From the NCBI GenBank assembly GCA_002320485.1, contig DCKW01000030.1, forward strand, positions 1 to 22,789: a stretch of 22,789 nt of DNA, in the 5' to 3' direction. The notes below the pieces were generated by a model that was not told the origin of the DNA, ran no database searches, and saw only the letters and a list, made by a program, of their open reading frames with translations. Shown here in pieces: positions 8,436 through 15,054 of this stretch (positions are counted from its first letter, which is position 1; every line of letters starts with the position of its first letter). The DNA is from Micavibrio sp. UBA1664. Lineage in GTDB: Bacteria; Pseudomonadota; Alphaproteobacteria; Micavibrionales; UBA1664. Made by a program: the position numbers and the translations under genes.

Positions 8436-10304
8436 TTAAAAATCGATACGCAAAGGTGGCGCGGTGACAATTGCATCCGGATAGGCCGCAGGTATAAACA
8501 TTTGCGGCAGGATGGGGACGGCGGATCGCACAGGAAAGCCCAGCATTTTTGCAATATCCGATAACGGGTCGTCCCGCAACGGTAGAGCCGCCACTCGCAT
8601 GGTATGCCAATCTTCAATATTTGCCTTTTGCGCGGCAAGGGCCAGCGCATCTTCAAACCCGCCTAGGTCATCAACCAAATTACGGTCTTTGGCGTCAAGT
8701 CCAGTCCAGACACGGCCTTTGGCCGCCTGCTCAACTTCATCCAGCGTCAGATCACGGCCTTCCGCAACACGAAGTGTAAAGGCATTATAAACGTGGTCCA
8801 TCATCGCATTCAAACGGGCGCGCTCGCTTTCATTATATCCGGTATTGCTAGACCACATGGATGAATTTTGACCATATTCCAGTGCCTGCCAATTTACACC
8901 GATTTTATCCCACATCTCGGCCAAATTGGGTTTTCCGCCAAATACACCGATTGATCCGGTTAGCGTCAGCTTTCCGGCCAAAATTGTATCCGCATCAACG
9001 GCAACCCAGTAACCACCGCTGGCCGCCGTATCGGCCATGGATACGATCACATATTTGCCTTTGGCGCGGGCCTTGACAATGGCGCGGCGGATGGTTTCGG
9101 ACGCGTTGGGCGATCCGCCCGGGCTATCAACCCTAACAATAATCGATTTAATATTTTCATCCTCTGCCGCGATCTGAATGGCATTGGCAATGTCTTGCGC
9201 ATCGGCGATATTTTCCGGCACCAGAAATGCCAAGGGTGATGCGGAGGATTGTTGCGGCGTATCCATAATTGCACCCGTCACAAAAACAACCGCCACTTTT
9301 ACGTCCTCTTTATCCTTGGATAAATGCTTGGCCTGCTCGATTTTATAACGATCTATCGGAACGAAGGCCAGTCTAGTCTTATCATCATTCTTAGCCTCAT
9401 CTTTCGGCATTTCAGCCTGATATCCGATATTAATACGATCATCAAACTCGTCAGTATAGCCGACCTTGTCCACCAGACCGATTTTCAGAGCATCTTCCGC
9501 CAATAAAGGCGATGTGTTGATGGCCTGTTTTAGGGTATTAATGTCCAGAGAACGGCTTTCTGATATCTGGGTTAACATGGTATCCATAATATCATTCATC
9601 ACCGCCCTTAATGCCAGAATATTGGCATCGGACATGTTATCACGCAAATAAGCCTCGGGCGCGGTTTTAAACACCTTGCGGCGTTCGGTTTGCATTTCAA
9701 CGCCGATTTTGTCCAGAGCTTCCTTAAAAAACGGTTCTTCAATTCTAAGTCCGGTTAGGGAAACAATTCCCATAGGCTGAATCCATATTTCGTCAAAAGC
9801 GGAGGCAATCCAGTATTCGCCCATGCCGCTTGAAAAACCGCCGAAATCATCCGTATACACAAATGCTTTCTTTCCGCTTTTACGAAAATCGACAATGGCG
9901 TTGCGAATGGTTTCAATCTGCGTCAGGCTGTATCCTCCGTCACGCAGGCGTACGGCAATGGCCTCTACCCTATCGTCGCTTTTGGCATAATTTACAGACC
10001 GTAAAAAGTCTAAGAGACTGGTTTCGGGCGGCATAAATTGGGCCAAAAAAGGATTCTGTAATGTAATATCAGGCAAGCTGCCTTCCAGCGCAATTCCCAA
10101 AACAAACTTGTCTGGTAGCGGTTCATGTTTTTGTCCCTCGCCCACCATTTTGAAAATTGAAAACAGGCCTAGCACCATCAAGGCGAACACAAAGATGCCC
10201 AATCCCATAAAGAATTTTCCGACAAACCGCCATAGTGGTGAAGATCGACGTCGTTTTTCCGGTTCGGCGTGTTTGAGTGGTTTGCGAGTGATGAATGACG
10301 GCAT
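8436..10304 (-). CDS. sppA: Signal peptide peptidase SppA, 67K type
   Basis: SppA is a membrane-anchored serine protease with a Ser-Lys dyad that degrades cleaved signal peptides on the periplasmic side. The 622-residue length fits the long, duplicated 67K form. A basic N-terminus precedes one membrane helix at about 28-50. The first repeat contains the catalytic Lys in 'KVFKTAPEAYLRDNMS' (Lys213). The second repeat contains the nucleophile in 'ADTAASGGYWVAVDAD' (Ser429), followed by 'LTGSIGVFGGKPN'. The ATG at 10304 lies 2 nt after the stop of the thioesterase gene, with AAGGA about 11 nt upstream. It is probably the fourth gene of the fabI transcript. Confidence 0.95.
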   Translation of the reverse strand: MPSFITRKPLKHAEPEKRRRSSPLWRFVGKFFMGLGIFVFALMVLGLFSIFKMVGEGQKHEPLPDKFVLGIALEGSLPDITLQNPFLAQFMPPETSLLDFLRSVNYAKSDDRVEAIAVRLRDGGYSLTQIETIRNAIVDFRKSGKKAFVYTDDFGGFSSGMGEYWIASAFDEIWIQPMGIVSLTGLRIEEPFFKEALDKIGVEMQTERRKVFKTAPEAYLRDNMSDANILALRAVMNDIMDTMLTQISESRSLDINTLKQAINTSPLLAEDALKIGLVDKVGYTDEFDDRINIGYQAEMPKDEAKNDDKTRLAFVPIDRYKIEQAKHLSKDKEDVKVAVVFVTGAIMDTPQQSSASPLAFLVPENIADAQDIANAIQIAAEDENIKSIIVRVDSPGGSPNASETIRRAIVKARAKGKYVIVSMADTAASGGYWVAVDADTILAGKLTLTGSIGVFGGKPNLAEMWDKIGVNWQALEYGQNSSMWSSNTGYNESERARLNAMMDHVYNAFTLRVAEGRDLTLDEVEQAAKGRVWTGLDAKDRNLVDDLGGFEDALALAAQKANIEDWHTMRVAALPLRDDPLSDIAKMLGFPVRSAVPILPQMFIPAAYPDAIVTAPPLRIDF

Positions 10305-10306
10305 GA

Positions 10307-10747
10307 TTATGATCGATCCTTTTTATCAATAATTGCAACGGTCAGGCGGGAAAGGCAAATGCGTTTACCGGTGTCGGCGTGACGAATATCGGTTTGCCAC
10401 ACATGGGTAGATCGGCCGATATGAACGGGTTCGCACCGGCCAATGACATCCCCTTTACCATTAATGGCGGAGCGCACGTGATTGGCGTTTATTTCAATAC
10501 CCACTGCGGCATATTTATCAGGATCAACACACATCCATGCGGCAATAGACCCTAAAGTTTCAGATAAAACACATGACGCGCCGCCATGTAAAATCCCGAA
10601 CGGTTGCGCAGTGCGGTGATCGACCGGCATTTTTCCTTCCAGATAATCCTCACCAATATCCGTCAGTTCAATGCCGATATGATGCGCCATATTACACGCG
10701 CGTAACTCGTTTAATACTTCAAGAGTGTAGGTTTTAAACCACGCCAT
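10307..10747 (-). CDS. Hotdog-fold acyl-CoA thioesterase (YdiI/MenI-like)
   Basis: This 146-residue single hotdog domain has the PaaI/YdiI signature 'AQPFGILHGGASCVLSETLGS'. Glu63 lies in the position of the catalytic Glu of E. coli YdiI (also residue 63), and 'HGG' forms the usual helix N-cap. The family hydrolyses acyl- or aryl-CoA thioesters (for example 1,4-dihydroxy-2-naphthoyl-CoA). No menaquinone genes are visible here, so a broad acyl-CoA role is more likely than a MenI role. It starts 2 nt after the stop of the ADP-ribosylglycohydrolase-like gene and ends 2 nt before sppA, in the run headed by fabI. Confidence 0.88.
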   Translation of the reverse strand: MAWFKTYTLEVLNELRACNMAHHIGIELTDIGEDYLEGKMPVDHRTAQPFGILHGGASCVLSETLGSIAAWMCVDPDKYAAVGIEINANHVRSAINGKGDVIGRCEPVHIGRSTHVWQTDIRHADTGKRICLSRLTVAIIDKKDRS

Positions 10748-10749
10748 TT

Positions 10750-11724
10750 TTAATTAGTTACAGGCAAATGGATTTCGGATAAAGAGAATTTTGCCAGATC
10801 GGGGTGTTGTAAACCAAATAATGACATTGCAATCGAGCAAATTGTATCAGGATCACCGCCGATTTTAAGGGATTGTTCAACCACATATTGCGCTCCGTTT
10901 TTCTCCATCCCCTTATCCATGATCTGACTAAGAATAAGCATAACCGAAGATTGAACGAAGTGGCTTTCAATTCCGTCTTCTTTCATATCGTCTGTCACCG
11001 CATACGGGTTTTGTGTATCAAGCACTTTTATCACAGAACCCGTCACAGACTGGTCCTTTTTCACCGGAACGTTATATTTTCTCAACCACTCCGAAGCAAG
11101 CTTACGTCCGTCTTGCGCGACTGTCAAAGAACGTTCATAGGCCTGATAAAACCCATATCCATCCAATAAGGCTTTTGCAAAAGCCCATGTCATGTATCCG
11201 GCCTCGACCGCTTGCAAATTAGTATGTGTAATTGCAAAAAACGGAAAAACCTGCTCAAGTGTCAGGTCATGAGGTGCCAAGGCCGCCGCCCGCATTGTCG
11301 CGCCACACGAAGAATGCAACGATAATAATATTTTCAGATTATCCGGCTTTTTTTCCTCGAATAATGCCGCCGCCCATGGCGAATATTGCAAGCCATAGGC
11401 AATATAATGACCACGAATAATATTTAAAAAATCATCGCGGCCTTTTAATAGTCCCTCGGGAGATAGATCGCAACTCCACCCCTGCTCTGCCAATTGATGC
11501 ATGGCGAGGCTTTCGGCGTAATCGTCACTGTAATGCAGGTTTGCCATATGACAGGCATTTGTCAGGGTAAAATCCTTCCCTTTTTCGTAATGTTCACCAC
11601 CAGAACCCAGAATATCACCGCAAAAAGTGAAATACAGATTATCGGGCAATTCAGACGGCTTTATTCCCTGAGGCGCAAGCGACGCCTTATAGTGATCGGG
11701 TAATGATATTTTGCCGTCCGCCAT
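10750..11724 (-). CDS. ADP-ribosylglycohydrolase (DraG/ARH)-like protein, divergent
   Basis: I recognise a degenerate ADP-ribosylglycohydrolase pattern in this 324-residue protein. An early 'FCGDILGSGGEHY' (about 34-46) corresponds to the family's 'GdalGaPvE'. 'YSDDYAESLAM' (about 65-75) matches the metal-binding '(T/S)DDT' site. 'SSCGATMRAAALAP' corresponds to 'GnGaamR.aplg', and 'IGGDPDTICSIAMSLFGL' to the second metal motif 'GGDTDT'. Both motifs differ from consensus (SDDY for TDDT; GGDPDT for GGDTDT). A longer ORF to 11796 exists but would overlap fabI by 68 nt; I chose the ATG at 11724, 4 nt after the fabI stop. The family removes ADP-ribose from proteins or other acceptors; the target here is unknown, and activity is uncertain. 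Confidence 0.7.
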   Translation of the reverse strand: MADGKISLPDHYKASLAPQGIKPSELPDNLYFTFCGDILGSGGEHYEKGKDFTLTNACHMANLHYSDDYAESLAMHQLAEQGWSCDLSPEGLLKGRDDFLNIIRGHYIAYGLQYSPWAAALFEEKKPDNLKILLSLHSSCGATMRAAALAPHDLTLEQVFPFFAITHTNLQAVEAGYMTWAFAKALLDGYGFYQAYERSLTVAQDGRKLASEWLRKYNVPVKKDQSVTGSVIKVLDTQNPYAVTDDMKEDGIESHFVQSSVMLILSQIMDKGMEKNGAQYVVEQSLKIGGDPDTICSIAMSLFGLQHPDLAKFSLSEIHLPVTN

Positions 11725-11728
11725 AATT

Positions 11729-12583
11729 TTAAGCGGCTTCTTCGCTGTTTTTCTTCGGCGCCATGGAGGCCAGTAATTCTGCGGTTTCACCGACATTGTC
11801 TACCGACACCATGCCGACAGTGTGATATCCGCTATCGACATGATGAACCTCGCCCGTTACCCCTGAGCCTAAATCGGACAGAAGGTACAGCCCTGATTTA
11901 CCCACATCCTCGATCGTGACATTGCGTTTCAACGGGGCATTCAATTCGTTCCATTTCAGGATGAAGCGGAAATCGCCGATACCGCTGGCGGCCAATGTTT
12001 TGATCGGGCCTGCGGAAATTGCATTAACGCGGATATTATCTTTTCCGACATCGGCGGCAAGGTAACGCACGCTGGCCTCCAGTGCCGCTTTGGCCACGCC
12101 CATGACATTATAATGCGGCATGACCTGCTCCGCACCATAATAGGTTAAGGTCACAAGCGACCCGCCGTCTTTCATTAACGGCACTGCGCGTTGTGCCACG
12201 GATGTAAAGGAATACACGGAAATATCCATCGTTTTCAAGAAATTGGAACGCGTTGTATTCAGGTACAGGCCATCCAGTTCATTTTTGTCGGAAAAAGCGA
12301 TACCGTGCACGACGAAATCCAACTCCCGCCACTCTTTTTCAATGGTTTTAAAGGCTTCATCAACGGATGCATCATCCGTGACATCGCATGGCATCAACAG
12401 TTTGGAACCAACAGATTCAGCCAAAGGTTTAACACGGCGTTCTAATGCTTCACCCTGATAGGTAAAGGCCAATTCAGCGCCTGCATCGGCGCATGCTTTT
12501 GCAATTCCCCATGAAATGGAACGGTCGTTGGCGACCCCCATAATTAAACCGCGTTTACCCTTCATAATACCGTCAAAAGCCAT
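11729..12583 (-). CDS. fabI: Enoyl-[acyl-carrier-protein] reductase FabI
   Basis: FabI reduces trans-2-enoyl-ACP with NAD(P)H in the last step of each fatty-acid elongation round. This 284-residue short-chain dehydrogenase-like protein opens with the FabI-type nucleotide loop 'GLIMGVANDRSISWGIAKA'. The active-site region has the Tyr-x6-Lys pair in 'YNVMGVAKAALE', with a second Tyr in 'TYYGAEQVMPHY'. 'NAISAGPIKTLAASGI' is the substrate-loop signature. An AAAGGAAA Shine-Dalgarno precedes the ATG, and a good sigma-70-like promoter lies about 30 nt upstream of the start. It heads a tightly packed run with the ADP-ribosylglycohydrolase-like gene, thioesterase and sppA. Confidence 0.97.
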   Translation of the reverse strand: MAFDGIMKGKRGLIMGVANDRSISWGIAKACADAGAELAFTYQGEALERRVKPLAESVGSKLLMPCDVTDDASVDEAFKTIEKEWRELDFVVHGIAFSDKNELDGLYLNTTRSNFLKTMDISVYSFTSVAQRAVPLMKDGGSLVTLTYYGAEQVMPHYNVMGVAKAALEASVRYLAADVGKDNIRVNAISAGPIKTLAASGIGDFRFILKWNELNAPLKRNVTIEDVGKSGLYLLSDLGSGVTGEVHHVDSGYHTVGMVSVDNVGETAELLASMAPKKNSEEAA

Positions 12584-12618
12584 TGGATTTCCTTTTTAGT
12601 CTCAATAAAATTTGCCTC

Positions 12619-12647
12619 ATAATAGTGTTTGCGGCATAAGAGATCAA
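12619..12647 (-). promoter_or_regulatory. Predicted sigma-70-type promoter of fabI
   Basis: Reading the - strand, TTGATC (12642-12647) and TATTAT (12619-12624) are separated by exactly 17 nt. Transcription would start near 12612 and leave a leader of about 29 nt containing the fabI Shine-Dalgarno. Five of six bases match consensus in the -10 box and four in the -35 box. Confidence 0.6.
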
Positions 12648-12682
12648 GCCACAGATGCACCAAATCCCACAGCTTCTTTAAT

Positions 12683-12711
12683 TTGTGTTAAAGATAGATT
12701 TTCGCTATACT
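12683..12711 (+). promoter_or_regulatory. Predicted promoter of the 69-aa ORF
   Basis: TTGTGT (12683-12688) and TATACT (12706-12711) are separated by 17 nt. The expected start point (about 12718) is only 3-5 nt before the ATG at 12722, and an in-frame stop at 12713-12715 rules out an upstream start. A near-leaderless transcript is implied. Confidence 0.5.
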
Positions 12712-12721
12712 ATAAATCATC

Positions 12722-12931
12722 ATGAAGAAAACCAATAATCCTGACGGTTTACCAGAGGATACCAGTAGTACAAATTTGGCCAGAACAGAGTTTTGCGCCG
12801 TGCGCTTTAAATGCGAAACCATTATTCGCCACTCCATTCCGAAACCGAAACAAAAAGGTGTGATCCGTATGCCCGATCCGTTACCACGCAATGATCGCGG
12901 TTTATCGAGAGAATATAGATTTCGCCTGTAA
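12722..12931 (+). CDS. Small uncharacterised protein (69 aa)
   Basis: I do not recognise this protein. It is rich in Arg, Lys and Pro in its second half ('HSIPKPKQKGVIRMPDPLPR') and has no signal peptide, membrane segment or known motif. Three things favour a real gene: a plausible promoter immediately upstream, codon choice like its neighbours (GCC, CGC, GAA, AAA), and a strong GC-rich terminator that begins at its stop codon. It lacks a Shine-Dalgarno, consistent with leaderless translation. It lies between fabI (divergent) and the 17 kDa antigen gene (convergent). An opposite-strand ORF over the same bases has no such support. Confidence 0.55.
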   Translation: MKKTNNPDGLPEDTSSTNLARTEFCAVRFKCETIIRHSIPKPKQKGVIRMPDPLPRNDRGLSREYRFRL

Positions 12932-12958
12932 AAAAACCCGCATTAAGCGGGTTTTTTT
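12931..12958. terminator. Strong bidirectional intrinsic terminator
   Basis: A perfect stem combines an A-rich outer part with CCCGC/GCGGG around a 5-nt ATTAA loop, followed by eight T residues (12952-12959) on the + strand and six on the - strand. It overlaps the stop codon of the 69-aa ORF and lies 25 nt beyond the stop of the convergent 17 kDa antigen gene. Confidence 0.93.
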
Positions 12959-12983
12959 TCAAACATAAATATATATTTTTTAA

Positions 12984-13460
12984 TTATGAAACGATCTGCC
13001 ATGTGCCGTTGGCTTGCTTACATGCAACACCGACACCTGTCTCAGCGCGACCACCGACATAGATAGTTTGTTCATATTCACGGCAGTATTGGCCTGAAGC
13101 TGTTGAGCCGTCACGGATTGGCGTTACAGTACCATAGTTACCGGATTGCGGATTGTTCCAAGATACGGTTTGACCGATTGGTGCAGAGTAAGCCTGCTGC
13201 TCAGCTTTTTTAGCATAAGCATAGTCAGCCTTATCCAAAGATGACCCGATCGAGTTACCGACCCATGCACCTAACAATGTCCCGACACCTGTTGCAATCA
13301 AACGGCCTGAACCGCCACCGATTTGTGACCCGAGTACACCACCACCGATAGCACCGGCAGCCGTACCGATATTTTCCTTAGTCCCGGCATTCTGCATACC
13401 TGCACATGCACCCAGTGAAAGTGAAGTCATCAAAATGACAGGTAGAATAAATTTTTTCAT
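12984..13460 (-). CDS. Rickettsia-type 17 kDa surface antigen lipoprotein
   Basis: This 158-residue protein begins with a lipoprotein signal 'LSLGACAG', giving a lipid-modified Cys19. Residues about 30-75 form a glycine-zipper pair ('GAIGGGVLGSQIGGGSGR' and 'GVGTLLGAWVGNSIGSSLD'), which is thought to insert in or lie on the outer membrane. The C-terminal domain (about 95-158) has the family pattern 'SWNNPQSGNYGTVTP', 'GQYCREYEQTI' and 'GVACKQANGTWQIV', with two Cys residues. This layout matches the 17 kDa surface antigen of Rickettsia and its relatives across alphaproteobacteria; the role is structural or unknown. AAAGGA precedes the ATG. It is divergent from pdxH. Confidence 0.92.
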   Translation of the reverse strand: MKKFILPVILMTSLSLGACAGMQNAGTKENIGTAAGAIGGGVLGSQIGGGSGRLIATGVGTLLGAWVGNSIGSSLDKADYAYAKKAEQQAYSAPIGQTVSWNNPQSGNYGTVTPIRDGSTASGQYCREYEQTIYVGGRAETGVGVACKQANGTWQIVS

Positions 13461-13493
13461 AAATTAGTGTCCTTTCCTTCTTTATTCCTTAGC

Positions 13494-13521
13494 ATCATAT
13501 TCTTATTATTAAATAAGGCAA
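13494..13521 (-). promoter_or_regulatory. Possible promoter of the 17 kDa antigen gene
   Basis: On the - strand, TTGCCT (13516-13521) and TATGAT (13494-13499) are separated by 16 nt. The start point would be about 13487, giving a leader of about 27 nt with AAAGGA before the ATG. Confidence 0.45.
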
Positions 13522-13536
13522 CAGAAAGGCATACGC

Positions 13537-14142
13537 ATGGCAAATAATTTTGATCCATCAAAAAACGATCCTTTTCAATTATTTGAGGAATGGTTGGGAG
13601 AAGCAAAAAGAGCGGATCCCAACAATCCCGAAGCCATGTGCCTGTCCACCGTATCCAATGCGGGACATCCATCCTCACGTATGGTTTTATTGAGACAGCA
13701 CGGGCCGGAAGGGTTTGTGTTTTATTCCAACAGTATGAGCCGCAAAGGCGAAGAATTAAGTGAAAATCCTTTTGTTTCCTTATGTTTTTACTGGCGCCCC
13801 CTCCAAAAACAGGTGCGGATTGAAGGTCGGGTCGAAAAAATACCCCAACAAATAGTGGAGGATTATTTCCACTCCCGTCATCGCGGCAGCCAAATTGCAT
13901 CCGCCGCATCGAAACAATCACAACCTTTACCCGATAAACAAATTTACATAGATCGTTTTAACGAAATCGACAAGCAATACGAAGGAAAAGATAACATCCC
14001 CTGCCCCGACCACTGGAACGGCTATTGTGTTATCCCTTCTTCCATAGAATTTTGGGTGGAGGGTGAATATCGCATGCATGACCGTTTTATATTTACCCGT
14101 AATAACTCGGGCGAATGGGTGGCGCAACGGCTTTACCCTTAA
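13537..14142 (+). CDS. pdxH: Pyridoxamine/pyridoxine 5'-phosphate oxidase PdxH
   Basis: PdxH is the FMN enzyme that oxidises pyridoxamine- or pyridoxine-phosphate to pyridoxal phosphate, the last step of vitamin B6 synthesis and salvage. The 201-residue length is usual. Recognisable blocks are 'DPFQLFEEWLGEAK', the FMN-binding 'PSSRMVLLRQHGPEGFVFY' with 'NSMSRKGEEL', 'FYWRPLQKQVRIEGRVEK', 'YFHSRHRGSQIASAAS', and the substrate-binding C-terminus 'IEFWVEGEYRMHDRF' and 'WVAQRLYP'. AAAGG lies about 8 nt before the ATG. It is divergent from the 17 kDa antigen gene with a 76-nt gap. Confidence 0.97.
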   Translation: MANNFDPSKNDPFQLFEEWLGEAKRADPNNPEAMCLSTVSNAGHPSSRMVLLRQHGPEGFVFYSNSMSRKGEELSENPFVSLCFYWRPLQKQVRIEGRVEKIPQQIVEDYFHSRHRGSQIASAASKQSQPLPDKQIYIDRFNEIDKQYEGKDNIPCPDHWNGYCVIPSSIEFWVEGEYRMHDRFIFTRNNSGEWVAQRLYP

Positions 14143-14167
14143 AAAACTTGACCTTGTAAAAGTTTTT
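14142..14167 (+). terminator. AT-rich hairpin after pdxH, possible weak terminator
   Basis: AAAAACTT (from 14142) pairs with AAGTTTTT (to 14167) across a loop of about 10 nt directly after the pdxH stop. The stem is AT-rich and the T run lies within the stem, so termination may be partial. A TTGACC at 14148-14153 lies in the loop region and could serve as a -35 box for the next gene with TAAGCT at 14172-14177 (18-nt spacing). Confidence 0.4.
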
Positions 14168-14207
14168 ATCCTAAGCTTTTAAGAACTTATAAAAACAGGG
14201 AAAAACG

Positions 14208-14498
14208 ATGGCGATTGTAAGCAAAGCAGCCCAGCCTTATTTGGATGATACAGTTTCTGTCGAGGATCGCGCCCGCGCGATGGATGTATCAGGCTATGCC
14301 CTTTTAAATACGAGCCCACGAAACGCCCTGTTCGGAATACATGTGCCTTCAGAGTCACAACCCTCAGTAATTAATATTCCTTGGGAAGTTTTACAAAAAA
14401 GGCATGAGCTTGGTTTATTACAAGGGGACCAAGAAGTTGAGGCTTTCACACAAATACAGCAAAAACGGGCCGTCCCTATGCCGCATTTCACTTTTTAA
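14208..14498 (+). CDS. Small uncharacterised protein (96 aa)
   Basis: I do not recognise this protein. It is soluble-looking, with no signal peptide or membrane segment, and mixes helical stretches ('SVEDRARAMDVSGYALLN', 'WEVLQKRHELGLLQGDQE') with a hydrophobic middle. It ends in the aromatic-rich 'PMPHFTF'. AGGGAA lies about 7 nt before the ATG, a good Shine-Dalgarno, which supports translation. It follows pdxH by 65 nt and converges on the Lrp-family gene with a 9-nt gap. Confidence 0.7.
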   Translation: MAIVSKAAQPYLDDTVSVEDRARAMDVSGYALLNTSPRNALFGIHVPSESQPSVINIPWEVLQKRHELGLLQGDQEVEAFTQIQQKRAVPMPHFTF

Positions 14499-14507
14499 AT
14501 TATTTGC

Positions 14508-15002
14508 CTAATCCAGATCGATTGGAACGCCGGGTTGATATTTGACGGTTTTAACCTTCACGGATGATCGTACAGACGCAACATTCGGCAGTTTGGTCAA
14601 CTTGTTGGTTAAAAATTCCTCATACTCTTCCCAATCACGGGCAACAACACGAATAATGTAATCATAATCACCAGAAATGACGTAGGCCTCGCGAATATTA
14701 TCATTTTGATGAATTTCCCGCTCAAATTTGCTCATATCTTCGTCATTTTGTTCTTTTAACCGGATGGTTGCAAAGGCGGTGACACCAAATCCGAGTTTTT
14801 TCTCGCTTAAATTTGCAAAATATCCCTGTATGACCTGATTATCCTCTAATGCGCGAACCCGTCGCAAACAGGGTGGAGCAGAAATTCCGGCGCGATCTGC
14901 CAATTCAACATTCGTCATACGACCATTGGCCTGCAGGTCGGATAAAATTTTGCGATCGATTTTATCCAGTTTCAATTTTTTCTGGATAGCGGCGGTAGAC
15001 AT
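14508..15002 (-). CDS. Lrp/AsnC-family transcriptional regulator
   Basis: The 164-residue protein has the two standard parts of this family. The N-terminal helix-turn-helix runs from about 14 to 60 ('IDRKILSDLQANGRMTNVEL' and 'ADRAGISAPPCLRRVRALED'). The C-terminal RAM ligand-binding domain runs from about 75 to 155 ('AYVISGDYDYIIRVVARD', 'LPNVASVRSSVKVKTVKY'). Such proteins sense amino acids or related metabolites and act locally or globally. It is divergent from the ELM1-family gene and trxB, so it may regulate them or itself; an Lrp-type gene near trxB is, as I recall, common in alphaproteobacteria. AAAGGA precedes the ATG. Confidence 0.95.
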   Translation of the reverse strand: MSTAAIQKKLKLDKIDRKILSDLQANGRMTNVELADRAGISAPPCLRRVRALEDNQVIQGYFANLSEKKLGFGVTAFATIRLKEQNDEDMSKFEREIHQNDNIREAYVISGDYDYIIRVVARDWEEYEEFLTNKLTKLPNVASVRSSVKVKTVKYQPGVPIDLD

Positions 15003-15017
15003 GGGAATAATCCTTTA

Positions 15018-15046
15018 TTGTTTTCGTATTAGAGCATGCTTATAAT
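15018..15046 (+). promoter_or_regulatory. Predicted promoter of the ELM1-family gene and trxB
   Basis: TTGTTT (15018-15023) and a perfect TATAAT (15041-15046) are separated by 17 nt. The expected start point is about 15052-15054, right at the ATG at 15055. The TAA inside the -10 box (15043-15045) is in frame with the gene, so no earlier start is possible. This points to a leaderless or near-leaderless mRNA. Confidence 0.65.
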
Positions 15047-15054
15047 CCTATTTA

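Noticed and set aside
11725..11796. N-terminal extension of the ADP-ribosylglycohydrolase-like ORF to 11796
   Set aside because: It overlaps the fabI coding end; the 24 extra residues are basic and unlike the family, and the ATG at 11724 is perfectly spaced after the fabI stop.
12678..12691. TTAA-N6-TTAA resembling a CtrA site near the 69-aa ORF promoter
   Set aside because: The spacing is 6, not 7, and the region is AT-rich, so chance explains it.
12688..12891. A 67-aa - strand ORF opposite the 69-aa gene
   Set aside because: It has no upstream signals or terminator of its own and would read into the fabI promoter region; the + strand alternative has both promoter and terminator.
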